Shown here piece by piece: positions 35,151 to 43,176 of a stretch of 64,000 nt of DNA. The stretch spans positions 1,001,030-1,065,029 of the forward strand of contig AP017308.1 of assembly GCA_001548435.1 (NCBI GenBank), read 5' to 3'. The notes under the pieces were generated by a model, which was given only the letters and a program-made list of their open reading frames with translations, had not been told where the DNA came from and did no database searches. The DNA comes from Leptolyngbya sp. NIES-3755. Lineage in GTDB: Bacteria; Cyanobacteriota; Cyanobacteriia; Leptolyngbyales; Leptolyngbyaceae. Both the position numbers and the translations under genes were made by a program. Every line of letters begins with the position of its first letter. Positions within the stretch are counted from its first letter, which is position 1.

Positions 35151-36158
35151 CTACGAATCTTTTTTACCGATGACTTCCCGAACTCGGTAAATTGGGCGAC
35201 CTTGGGATTCATGATAGGTTCGCATTGAGATTTCAGCCAGCAATCCAAAACTGAAAAGATTCAAACCTGCAAGAAAAAGAACCACTGCAAGAATTAGCAA
35301 AGGTCGCTGTCCGATTTCTTCACCGAAACCGAGTTTTACGATCGTCAAATAAATCCCGATCGACATTCCCGATAAGAGCGACACTAAACCGAACAAGCCG
35401 AATACGTGCATCGGGCGAGTGAGGAATTTCCGCATAAACGAAACGGTGAGCAAATCCATCACGACGCGAAATGTTCGATCGAGTCCATACTTACTTTTGC
35501 CAAATTGCCGCGAATGATGTTTCACCGGAACTTCCGCGATTCGTGCGCCTTCGATAAACGCCAATGCAGGTAAGAATCGGTGTAACTCTCCATACAAGTT
35601 CATATCTGCAACGAGTTCCGATCGATAAGCCTTCAACGAACAGCCGTAATCGTGTAGTCGCACACCTGTTACCTGTCCGATCAGCCAATTCGCAATCTTA
35701 GAAGGTAAAACGCGAGTCAGAGAAGCATCCTGCCGATTTTTGCGCCAACCGCTGACGAGATCGTATCCCTCATTCAATTTCTCTAGCAGCATCGGAATAT
35801 CGCTCGGATCATTCTGCAAGTCGCCATCTAATGTGATGATCACTTTCCCGATCGCTTGTCCAAATCCGGCTGCCATTGCGGGTGTCTGTCCATAATTTCG
35901 CCGCAGAATCACTGCCTTCAAATCATTCCGAGTTTGAGCCTGTTGTTTCAAGAGCGCGTCTGAACCGTCACGCGATCCGTCATCGACGCAGATAATTTCA
36001 TACGTCAGAGCAGCATTTCTGAGACTCATTGCGATCGCATCAATCAGTCTTGGAATACTTTCAACTTCGTTATAGATCGGAACGACGATCGACACATCAG
36101 GCTGAAGCGTGGATGCAAGTGCAGTCGATACTCCGTCAGGGATCAAAGGCGAGTTCAT
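35151..36158 (-). CDS. Family 2 glycosyltransferase with two C-terminal membrane helices (GtrB/DPM1 type)
   Basis: A 335-residue enzyme of the polyprenyl-phosphate sugar transferase type. The GT-A domain shows SIVVPIYNEVESIPRLI, the ICVDDGSRDGSD strand, ITLDGDLQNDPSDIP with the DxD-type metal motif, and LHDYGCSLKAYR. Two membrane helices follow (FGLFGLVSLLSGMSIGIYL and LLILAVVLFLAGLNLFSFGLL). Members load glucose, mannose or aminosugars onto undecaprenyl phosphate for envelope modification; sugar unknown. The ATG at 36158 was preferred to a TTG at 36170. Confidence 0.92.
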   Translation of the reverse strand: MNSPLIPDGVSTALASTLQPDVSIVVPIYNEVESIPRLIDAIAMSLRNAALTYEIICVDDGSRDGSDALLKQQAQTRNDLKAVILRRNYGQTPAMAAGFGQAIGKVIITLDGDLQNDPSDIPMLLEKLNEGYDLVSGWRKNRQDASLTRVLPSKIANWLIGQVTGVRLHDYGCSLKAYRSELVADMNLYGELHRFLPALAFIEGARIAEVPVKHHSRQFGKSKYGLDRTFRVVMDLLTVSFMRKFLTRPMHVFGLFGLVSLLSGMSIGIYLTIVKLGFGEEIGQRPLLILAVVLFLAGLNLFSFGLLAEISMRTYHESQGRPIYRVREVIGKKDS

Positions 36159-36245
36159 GAATGGTTTCAATCTAAACGGTAGGCAAGCAAGATTTAGCTT
36201 AAATCATCTTGTTCCCTCTGAAGACTCTTTTTCGGGCAGGATGTT

Positions 36246-37043
36246 TCACGCACCCGACACGGGATAGGTTCGTGACTGATCCGTTTCGACTCGATTCACG
36301 ATCGCTTGTCGATAAGTATCGACTACATGATTCGGCAAAAAATCCCCGTTCTGCGCCAGGAACGACCAGGTTTGCCCCGTATGCACATAAGTACCGCCCG
36401 GAGACTGAATCGGAGGCAACAGCGGCACAATATCCGCTAGATTCACCACCCGAAAATGATTCGGAACCACTTGAGTATGAATTCGAGCAAAATTGGGATC
36501 TCCAACTCGCGCTCCTGCATACGTGTAGAGTTGAATCTGCGGTTTTAGGGCAGGAATACTCAACGCAAGCTCGATCGAAGTGAGTACCGCCAATGCAGAC
36601 CCCAAACTATGTCCGGTAATGTAACAAGGAACGTTTGGATCTAACCGTCCTGCCACTTCAAGCGGAATCGGACTAATAATGCTTTTGTAGTTTTCCACAA
36701 AGCCACTGTGAACTTTACCGATCGTTTCTTCGGTAATTGGATTGCGATAGTCTTGCTGTCGAGCATAAAAGTTATGCAACCATTCGGTATTGCGCTGAGT
36801 GCCACGAAACACAATGATGTTATGAGCTTTCGAGACCAGCACAAAGCCCAGATAAACCGGAGTAAGCTGTCTGAGTTTCACCGCTTCTTGCGTTGTTTGT
36901 CTGACTGCATTCTGGGCATCATTCGCTTGTTGCTCTAGCGGATCTTGGGGATTGTTCTGAGCAGTTGTGGGAAGCTCGATCGTATCTTCGACCTCGACTT
37001 CGTGCCCTTTAAATGATGCAAGCTGCGTATAGCCATCCAGTTC
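36246..37043 (-). pseudogene. 3' part of a class 3 lipase gene split by an IS
   Basis: It encodes the C-terminal 265 residues of a class 3 lipase: the strand GFVLVSKAHNIIVFRGTQ, the nucleophile elbow YITGHSLGSALAVL, the acid in VNLADIVPLLPP and the catalytic His near YVHTGQTW. All catalytic residues are on this side. The frame begins at the target duplication, with an artefactual lead-in MTRSHFRELDG from the IS. Joining it to 38229-38588 gives AYFRELDGYTQ and a continuous 385-residue lipase. Any product of this part alone would lack the signal peptide. Confidence 0.9.
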
Positions 37044-37060
37044 TCGAAAATGGGAGCGTG

Positions 37061-37954
37061 TCACCTTCTTGAGAGAATAGATGTCGTGGGATTCAGTTGC
37101 TCATTGAGATAAGCACAGCGTTGTGCCAGCACTTTCGGAATATGCTCCGCTTTCCACCGACCTCCAACAATCTGCAACCGTTGATCAATTTGTTTGACCA
37201 ACGATTCCACGGCTCCTGACCCAATCGAACATAGCTCCTCAGCCGCGTAGTAGTCGTAGTTCACAATCCGATGTTGATGCTTCAGCAGATAGTTGCAAAA
37301 CCGCTCTGCCTCATCGGAGGGACACGCCGCTAATTGGGCTAGAGCAGCGCTCACATCTCCTTTCCATAACTGAGCTTCTATCTGTTCTCGGTCGATTTCG
37401 TCGCTCGATAACTTGAACAAGTTCTCCTTGAGATGATACCAATCGAGAATCTCAATCCGTTGCTCGCTCAACGCGACGATCTGCTGATGCAAGTTCCAGA
37501 TGCCGTCGTGTCCATCGCCCAGACAGACAACGACCTCTGCCATCGGACGCGCGCTCACTGTTGCGACCAATGCCTCATTGTCCTGAAACCAAGCTCGACT
37601 TTCTCCCTTGCCATTGATGCGAACGGCTTTGTACTGTCGCCAGTCCGGTTCGTCTTGAGTGCCACTGGTTAACTTCACATTGCCGCCATCAATACTGATT
37701 TCCAGAATCGGCTCTGGCGCTTCGGGTTCAAGTTCTTCCCACGGTTGTCGCTGGACTAATCGTTGTTGCGTTTTGGCGCTGACGCGCATTCCTGTATACA
37801 CCGCGATGTCTCGTTCTGCGCGGGCATAGGAAACCGTTGCACTCGCTCTCAAACAGCACGCTTCCAAGTAAGGACTCATTTGGCTTCTCGCAGATACCCC
37901 TAATCGTGTCGCTTGTTCACTCGTCAATTGCAGTTCTCCTAAGATACTTTTCAA
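37061..37954 (-). CDS. ISKra4-family transposase, catalytic part (orfB)
   Basis: A 297-residue frame with the DDE catalytic core: ILEISIDGGNVKL, then VVCLGDGHDGIWNL and ILDWYHLKENLFKL, and the last acidic residue in GSGAVESLVKQIDQRL. The frame overlaps orfA by 4 bp in another phase and begins at a TTG (TTGA at 37951-37954). It is probably expressed mainly as an orfA-orfB fusion by ribosomal frameshifting, as proposed for this IS group. It could also start by reinitiation. The core looks complete. Confidence 0.88.
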   Translation of the reverse strand: MKSILGELQLTSEQATRLGVSARSQMSPYLEACCLRASATVSYARAERDIAVYTGMRVSAKTQQRLVQRQPWEELEPEAPEPILEISIDGGNVKLTSGTQDEPDWRQYKAVRINGKGESRAWFQDNEALVATVSARPMAEVVVCLGDGHDGIWNLHQQIVALSEQRIEILDWYHLKENLFKLSSDEIDREQIEAQLWKGDVSAALAQLAACPSDEAERFCNYLLKHQHRIVNYDYYAAEELCSIGSGAVESLVKQIDQRLQIVGGRWKAEHIPKVLAQRCAYLNEQLNPTTSILSRR

Positions 37955-38160
37955 CCGTCGCGGGTAGCCTTCAGTTGTGGCGGTAACTGCTGTGATAAAA
38001 AACTCCCTAATCCTGGTGTGACGTGCTGTTGCACTTGAGTTCGCACCATCGCTTCGATTTCTGCCAAATTCGTTATCTGGCTTTTGTCAGCATCGTTGTA
38101 CAAGATTTTTGCAATCGCTTGAACATGGGCATTCAGCGCTTGTTGGTCTTCAGGAGTCAT
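37951..38160 (-). CDS. ISKra4-family transposase, N-terminal part (orfA)
   Basis: A 69-residue frame with the family start MTPEDQQALNAHVQAIAKIL and the VRTQVQQHVTPGLGSFLSQQ helix. It ends at TGA 37951-37953 within the overlap with orfB. A GAGG sequence lies 10-13 bases upstream of the ATG. It supplies the N-terminal part of a complete transposase if frameshifting occurs near GACGGTTGAAAA. Confidence 0.82.
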   Translation of the reverse strand: MTPEDQQALNAHVQAIAKILYNDADKSQITNLAEIEAMVRTQVQQHVTPGLGSFLSQQLPPQLKATRDG

Positions 38161-38228
38161 CGCGGGAACCTCTTCAGGAATCGGTTTCCTTTATTCTCAT
38201 TTTTCTCCTCAGAAGGTGACACGCTCCC

Positions 38229-38588
38229 TCGAAAATAGGCAGGCAGCATCTTGATCGAACCGTCGTAAGTGGGAATCGTTTTCCCTGTTAAATACTGCTG
38301 TGTCGCGAGTTTACTACATTGAATCAGGAGATTCGACATGTCTCGACTGTAAGGAATCGTAGGTCGAGGTTGTCCAACCGAAGCTTGAATTTCTATTCCT
38401 GCATTAATCTTTTTCGCATCTGCTTCAAAGGTTTGTTGCAACAAGCGAGTTGGATTACTAGCATTGAGCGCGAGAATTTCAGCACTTCGGGCTTCTTCTG
38501 CGTGTCGAGTTGAGTATTCTGTCCCGACAGTTGCGGCGACTCCTGCTGCCACCCCTCCAAGTAAAACCTGCCGTCGTCTAAGTTTCAT
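38229..38588 (-). pseudogene. 5' part of the class 3 lipase gene
   Basis: Encodes the first 120 lipase residues up to the IS; the frame reads on to a stop at 38157 inside the element. The start MKLRRRQVLLGGVAAGVAAT is a twin-arginine-like export signal. It is followed by a helical region and LLIQCSKLATQQYLTGKTIP, then TYDGSIKMLPAYFR at the junction. It carries no catalytic residue, so alone it is inactive. Start ATG at 38588. The neighbouring membrane gene ends 4 bp upstream (38592), so they may have shared a transcript. Confidence 0.88.
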
Positions 38589-38591
38589 AGT

Positions 38592-39011
38592 TTACTCATT
38601 TCCGCTGAGAAAAAACTGATTCACCGTTTGCCCGATCGCCCAAGGTAACGTGAACAAAGCGGCTGCGATCGCGAATCCTTTCACGTAAGGGACAAACACT
38701 CCCAATCCCACAAACGTCGCCCATGCCATGAATGCCATCGCTAAAGCGCCCAGAACTCCGAAAAATAGACCGACGATCGCTAAAAAATCTTGTCCTCTAC
38801 GCCAGTGCCACTGTTTGCCAATATCCCAAATCATTTTGAGAATCAAACCAAAAGCCACAATTAACTTAAGCGTGAAGATTCGCGGGATTGGAATCAGTCC
38901 TAGAATCGAAATTCCCAACGCATAGTCAAGGATGAGATTTCGGACTCGATGTTCTTGTCGAAGGCGACTCCGAGCGATCGGTTCAGACGTTGAACGTGGA
39001 TTCGTAGACAT
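38592..39011 (-). CDS. Membrane protein of unknown function
   Basis: A 139-residue protein with a basic N-terminus (RSRLRQEHRVRN) and about four hydrophobic segments (ALGISILGLIPIP, LKLIVAFGLILKMIW, FLAIVGLFFGVLGALAMAF, FAIAAALFTLPWAIG). I recognise no named family. The ATG at 39011 was preferred to a TTG at 39023. It is directly upstream of the lipase gene (4 bp gap), so co-transcription with the now broken gene is likely. Confidence 0.7.
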   Translation of the reverse strand: MSTNPRSTSEPIARSRLRQEHRVRNLILDYALGISILGLIPIPRIFTLKLIVAFGLILKMIWDIGKQWHWRRGQDFLAIVGLFFGVLGALAMAFMAWATFVGLGVFVPYVKGFAIAAALFTLPWAIGQTVNQFFLSGNE

Positions 39012-39112
39012 CAGTTCTCGCAATGTGAAATGCAGCGCTCACTGCGTTTTTTCCCGATGATAACGATTGGAATTTCAATTCCTGGTACTTGATTACAAAT
39101 ATTTGGTTTTCT

Positions 39113-39586
39113 TTATTTCTCTTGTGCGATCGCTCCAATTTTTCCTTTGACTGCCCGAAGATAATCACTTGGAGCTAATAAAATCTGTAGTCCTCGCATT
39201 CCCGCAGAAATCGAGATCACGTCAAATAATTCAATCAATTCATCGACGTAAACTGGATAGTCTTTTTTGCAAGCGAGTGCAGTTACGCCACCTCGAATGT
39301 ATCCGGTGAGTGGTTGAACTTCTTTGAGGGGAACAGTTTCAATTTTGCGATCGCCCGACACTTTCGCCAACGCTTTAAGATCAAGCTGCATATTTCCACC
39401 AATCACCGCCAAACAAATTCCATTTCTGTCTCCACGAGCCACCAACGTTTTGAAAACTTGCTCCGGAGGCAGCCCAATTTTTTCAGCAACAGATTCCGCT
39501 GCCAAATTATCAGGATCGACTTCGTATTCTCTGAGTTCGTAAGCGATTTCCAGATTCTCTAAAATGCGAACGGCATTCGTTTTCAT
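39113..39586 (-). CDS. ybaK: YbaK/EbsC-type aminoacyl-tRNA deacylase
   Basis: A 157-residue YbaK/ProX-type editing domain. It probably hydrolyses mischarged Cys-tRNA(Pro). Features include MKTNAVRILENLEIAYELRE, the GLPPEQVFKTLV motif with the essential Lys, the LAVIGGNMQLDLKALAKVSG strand-helix, and GYIRGGVTALACKKDYPVYV. The length equals the family norm. No operon partner on this strand, with a divergent solute-binding protein gene at 39666. The assignment is firm; specificity among YbaK subtypes is inferred. Confidence 0.92.
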   Translation of the reverse strand: MKTNAVRILENLEIAYELREYEVDPDNLAAESVAEKIGLPPEQVFKTLVARGDRNGICLAVIGGNMQLDLKALAKVSGDRKIETVPLKEVQPLTGYIRGGVTALACKKDYPVYVDELIELFDVISISAGMRGLQILLAPSDYLRAVKGKIGAIAQEK

Positions 39587-39665
39587 GATTGACTAACAGC
39601 AAAGATCTGAGCAGATAGCAGGTAGGTTTGGGAAATCTACAGTCAGTCCTTCACCACGATCAATT

Positions 39666-40553
39666 ATGACAACCCCTAGACGTTTCGTGCTTCAGGCTGG
39701 AGCAAGTTTTCTCGTAACGGCAGGATTTCAAGGCTGTATTCAAACTGCTCAAACTCAGCAATCCACACTTAAAATCAGTCAAACTCTGGCTGACCGGATT
39801 CAGAAGCGCGGGCATTTGAAGGTCGCAACCGAAGATGATTATCCACCGTTCGAGTTTTTGGTGAACGGTAAACCCACCGGATTTGATCATGAATTACTGG
39901 CACGATTTCGGCAAGTCGTTCCCTTTCAGATCGAGCAAGAGATTATGGCTTGGCAGGGACTTCTCCCCGGAGTCGGTGAGGGCAAATACGATGTCGCACT
40001 CACAGCCGTAGGCGTAACCGACGATCGCGCTAAGTTCTTAGACTTCACGATGCCGATCGCAGAATCTACGATCGCTTATATCAAACGCAAGGACGATTCC
40101 TCGATCGAGGGAGTTCAGTCATTGGCGGGAAAGACGATAGGCGTACAGCAAGGCGGAGTGTCTCAAGCTGCCGTGCCTGATTTAGAGGCAAAACTGAAAC
40201 AGCAAGGCGGAAAACTCGGAGTCGTGAAACAATATCGGGGATTTGCAGAAGCTTATCAGGACTTGATCAACAAAAAATTAGATGCAGTTCTGCACAACAT
40301 TGTGTCGCTTTCGGTGTTAGTGAATGAGAAACCTGCCATTTTCGAGCTAGGAGAGCGAGTCAGCCGGAAATCTTACGCAGCTTGGGCAGTCAAAAAAGGC
40401 GATCGAGAATTATTAGCGTTGCTGAACCAGTTTTTGCAGCAACAACGCGATCAAGGCGAAATGAGCAAGCTCCAACAAGACTGGTTCAAAATGACGTTCG
40501 ACAATTTACCTCAAGAGCCACTGTTACCCGGCGATCGCCCGATTCCAGTATGA
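39666..40553 (+). CDS. Extracellular solute-binding protein (family 3, amino-acid type)
   Basis: A 295-residue periplasmic binding protein. The N-terminus PRRFVLQAGASFLVTAGFQGC suggests a lipoprotein signal with Cys near residue 24. The domain follows: LKVATEDDYPPFEFLVNGKP, GFDHELLARF, YDVALTAVGVTDDRAKFLDF and GKTIGVQQGG. No ABC permease or ATPase gene is nearby. Instead its stop overlaps the start of a membrane histidine kinase (ATGA at 40550-40553), so it may deliver ligand to that sensor instead of a transporter. The ligand is unknown; polar amino acids are usual for the family. Confidence 0.9.
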   Translation: MTTPRRFVLQAGASFLVTAGFQGCIQTAQTQQSTLKISQTLADRIQKRGHLKVATEDDYPPFEFLVNGKPTGFDHELLARFRQVVPFQIEQEIMAWQGLLPGVGEGKYDVALTAVGVTDDRAKFLDFTMPIAESTIAYIKRKDDSSIEGVQSLAGKTIGVQQGGVSQAAVPDLEAKLKQQGGKLGVVKQYRGFAEAYQDLINKKLDAVLHNIVSLSVLVNEKPAIFELGERVSRKSYAAWAVKKGDRELLALLNQFLQQQRDQGEMSKLQQDWFKMTFDNLPQEPLLPGDRPIPV

Positions 40554-42376
40554 AATTAGTTTTTCAGCCTTTCGCTTCGCGCCAACGTCCATTATTGGTC
40601 AGATTTTTGGTCGGCAGTACCATTCTGCTCGTGAGTTGCAGTGCCTATTACAGCTATCAACTCGTGCGGAATACACTGCTAGAGAGCTTAAAGAAAAATG
40701 CGTTTCAAGAACTGGCGCAAGGTCGAGAAAGCCTTGATCGCTGGTTGTCGAATCAGAAAATTCATATTGAAACTTTAGCGAACACGGCTCAGGTTCGATC
40801 AATGGATTGGGCAAAAACTGAGCCTTACTTGAAAGCAGAAACTCTACGATTTAGTGATATTTCCGCGATCGCAATTGGTACGCCAGATGGTTGGCGGAAT
40901 GCGATGGGTGGTCAAAAGCACTACATCGGCGATCGTGAGTATTTCAAAAAAGCGATGGCAGGTATCACCAATATCAGCGATCCGATGATTGCTCGTGCTA
41001 CTCAACTCCCCGGAATTGCGATCGCCGCCCCGATTTGGCAGGGATTTGATACCACAACTAAACCAATCGGGGAAATTCATAGTGTGGTCCGGTTAGAGCG
41101 AATCAATCAGGTCGTGAGCAGTGTGCAGTACGGTCAACAAAGCTATGCGTTTGCGATCGATTCTCAAGGACGAATTGTGGCTCACGCTGATCGCGCCTTT
41201 AGTTTTAGCGAGCGCCAATCCCAAGACGATCAACTGTCCGGAGTGATTCAGCACATCAGCAAGCGCAGAGAAGGCATTGAGTTAATCAAGGTGGACAATC
41301 AGAATCATTATGTCGCTTACCTTCCGCTTCAAGAGGTTGATTGGTCGATCGCGCTCGTGATTCCCAGAGAAAATATTGAATCTCAATTGCGATCGCTCGA
41401 TACGATTGCGCTGATTGTAGCGGGAATGGCGATCGCGTTACTGATCATTCTGGGGCAGATTCAATCGATCGAACAAAGACATCTGAAGCAATCGAATGCA
41501 CTTCTCGAACAGCGAGTCGAAGAACGGACGGCAGAGCTATCTAATGCAATGGAACAACTTCAGCAATCTCAATTGAGAATGATTCAGAGTGAAAAGATGT
41601 CTGCGCTTGGAAGTTTAGTCGCAGGTGTAGCGCACGAGATCAATAACCCGGTCAATTTTATTCATGGCAACATTAATTATGTAAATGAATATGCTGAAAG
41701 TCTTTTACATCTGATTGATCTCTATCAACAGCAATTTCCTGATTCATCAGTCTCAATTCAAGAGTATTTAGAAGAAATTGATTTTGAGTTTTTAGCCAAA
41801 GATTTACCTAAAACGTTGGCTTCAATGCAGATGGGAACCGATCGCATCAAAGACATTGTTCTATCTCTCAGAAACTTCTCGCGCTTGGATGAAGCAGAAG
41901 TAAAACCTGTAGATATCCATGAAGGCATTGATAGCACTTTGCTGATTCTGCAACACCGCACTAAAGCCACTCCTGAGCTTACGGCTGTGAAAGTGATCAA
42001 AGACTATAGGGATTTACCGCTAGTAGCCTGCTATGCCAGCCAACTAAATCAGGTATTCATGAACATTTTGGCGAATGCACTCGATGCGATCGAAGACCAA
42101 CGCAAGGAATCGATTTGTACGATTCGGATTAAAACCCAAATGCTGAATCAAGGAATGGTGCAAGTTGCGATCGCGGACAATGGTTCAGGGATGCCGCTAG
42201 AGGTGCAGCAGCGCATCTTCGATCCGTTCTTTACGACTAAGCCTGTTGGTAAAGGGACAGGTATGGGAATGTCGATCAGCTATCAAATTGTGACAGAACG
42301 GCATCAAGGAAAGTTGTACTGCGTTTCCCAACCTGGTAAGGGAACAGAATTTTTCATTGAGATTCCCGTTTCATAA
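40550..42376 (+). CDS. Sensor histidine kinase with Cache domain, coupled to a solute-binding protein
   Basis: A 608-residue membrane kinase. A membrane helix at about 17-37 ([19 protein letters not shown]), an extracytoplasmic Cache sensor up to about 275, a second helix ([17 protein letters not shown]), a coiled coil ([20 protein letters not shown]), then the kinase core with His362 in [27 protein letters not shown] and GTGMGMS. There is no clear HAMP, unlike its paralogue at 3571-5700. The start at 40550 is set by the ATGA overlap with the binding-protein gene. No adjacent response regulator. A ligand relay from binding protein to Cache domain is inferred only. Confidence 0.93.
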   Translation: MKLVFQPFASRQRPLLVRFLVGSTILLVSCSAYYSYQLVRNTLLESLKKNAFQELAQGRESLDRWLSNQKIHIETLANTAQVRSMDWAKTEPYLKAETLRFSDISAIAIGTPDGWRNAMGGQKHYIGDREYFKKAMAGITNISDPMIARATQLPGIAIAAPIWQGFDTTTKPIGEIHSVVRLERINQVVSSVQYGQQSYAFAIDSQGRIVAHADRAFSFSERQSQDDQLSGVIQHISKRREGIELIKVDNQNHYVAYLPLQEVDWSIALVIPRENIESQLRSLDTIALIVAGMAIALLIILGQIQSIEQRHLKQSNALLEQRVEERTAELSNAMEQLQQSQLRMIQSEKMSALGSLVAGVAHEINNPVNFIHGNINYVNEYAESLLHLIDLYQQQFPDSSVSIQEYLEEIDFEFLAKDLPKTLASMQMGTDRIKDIVLSLRNFSRLDEAEVKPVDIHEGIDSTLLILQHRTKATPELTAVKVIKDYRDLPLVACYASQLNQVFMNILANALDAIEDQRKESICTIRIKTQMLNQGMVQVAIADNGSGMPLEVQQRIFDPFFTTKPVGKGTGMGMSISYQIVTERHQGKLYCVSQPGKGTEFFIEIPVS

Positions 42377-42868
42377 TGTTGGCATGTATGGCAGATCGGT
42401 GACTCCCGGATCATAACCGAGTTGGTTCAACAGAGTGGTAAGTTGTCCGCGATGATGCGTTTGATGATTGAAGAAATGCGTTACTAACAGCCATGCAGGA
42501 CGAGTAACGGTTTTCGTTGGCGTTGTAATTGTGGTGTAAGTGAACAGAGCTTCAAGCCATTCGGAAGTAAGCTGTTGTGTCCAGTTGAGAATGTCTTGGT
42601 CGGTACGATCGCGCTCTTGTCGCAATTCGTCAAAATCAGAGTACAGAATATCACTCAGTTTCGAGGTAAAAGGCTTTTGGACGAAGCGACCGAGCCAAAT
42701 ACGATCGCCAACCAGAATATGATTTAGAGTTCCATCGATCGACTTAAAGAACGCGCCCAAATCTTCACTGCGTTTCGCATTCGGAATCTCAGCACACATA
42801 GTATAAATCTTTTGATTCATCCAGCAATTATACTGTGCCATCGTTGTGCAATATTCTGTGCTGCTCAT
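42371..42868 (-). CDS. DinB family protein
   Basis: A 165-residue DinB/YfiT-like four-helix-bundle protein. The metal-binding histidines are visible: LNHILVGDRIWL and VTHFFNHQTHHRGQLTTLLN. Members include metal-dependent hydrolases and thiol transferases, and most are uncharacterised. The ATG at 42868 was chosen; a GTG at 42877 follows directly after the upstream gene's stop and would couple translation. Its 3' end overlaps the convergent histidine kinase by 6 bp. Confidence 0.9.
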   Translation of the reverse strand: MSSTEYCTTMAQYNCWMNQKIYTMCAEIPNAKRSEDLGAFFKSIDGTLNHILVGDRIWLGRFVQKPFTSKLSDILYSDFDELRQERDRTDQDILNWTQQLTSEWLEALFTYTTITTPTKTVTRPAWLLVTHFFNHQTHHRGQLTTLLNQLGYDPGVTDLPYMPTL

Positions 42869-42877
42869 TTGGTTCAC

Positions 42878-43069
42878 TTAATCATAATGACGTTGATCAA
42901 GCCACATTCTAACTTCTTGCTCTGTTCCGAATGTATTATGCTTTTCAGCTTGCGGATCGTAGATTTGATAAGACCAATTTCCCTGGTAATCTCGACGATG
43001 ATTGACTTGGAGTTCACCGCTGCTAGAAATTCGACTAACAACAGCATTCCAGAAATGATTAAGCTTCAT
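42878..43069 (-). CDS. Small conserved cyanobacterial protein
   Basis: A 63-residue protein, MKLNHFWNAVVSRISSSGEL then HRRDYQGNWSYQIYDPQAEK, ending EVRMWLDQRHY. The basic and aromatic pattern matches small cyanobacterial proteins of unknown role that I recognise only in outline. It lies immediately upstream of DinB on the same strand with no gap to the possible GTG start, so an operon is likely. No membrane segment. Confidence 0.65.
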   Translation of the reverse strand: MKLNHFWNAVVSRISSSGELQVNHRRDYQGNWSYQIYDPQAEKHNTFGTEQEVRMWLDQRHYD

Positions 43070-43142
43070 GATGCGTATTTTTGAGCGATGATTTATTTTC
43101 TGCTCGATCGCATCTTTCCAACCAGAGACAGTTCGCTTAAAT

Positions 43143-43155
43143 TGTAATGGTTACA
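43143..43155. promoter_or_regulatory. Candidate operator before the MocR-type gene
   Basis: TGTAA and TTACA form an inverted repeat around TGG, 22-34 bp before the preferred start at 43177. A second pair, CAGTT and AACTG, follows just downstream. GntR-family proteins often bind such repeats in their own promoters, so autoregulation is plausible. The location argues against an ATG at 43147 being the true start. Confidence 0.35.
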
Positions 43156-43176
43156 GTTAAGTTTCTGGAAACTGTT

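Larger units (their letters stand above)
37052..38228 (-). mobile_element. ISKra4-family insertion sequence, 1177 bp
   Basis: Inverted repeats share GGGAGCGTGTCACCTTCT: at 37052-37069 and as the complement at 38211-38228. The copies extend further inward imperfectly. The flanking 8-bp target duplication TCGAAAAT is perfect (37044-37051 and 38229-38236). The element carries two overlapping ORFs in different frames on the minus strand. The layout matches ISKra4 elements of the two-ORF (ISMich2-like) group, common in cyanobacteria. It interrupts a lipase gene in the same orientation. Perfect duplications suggest a recent event. Confidence 0.93.
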
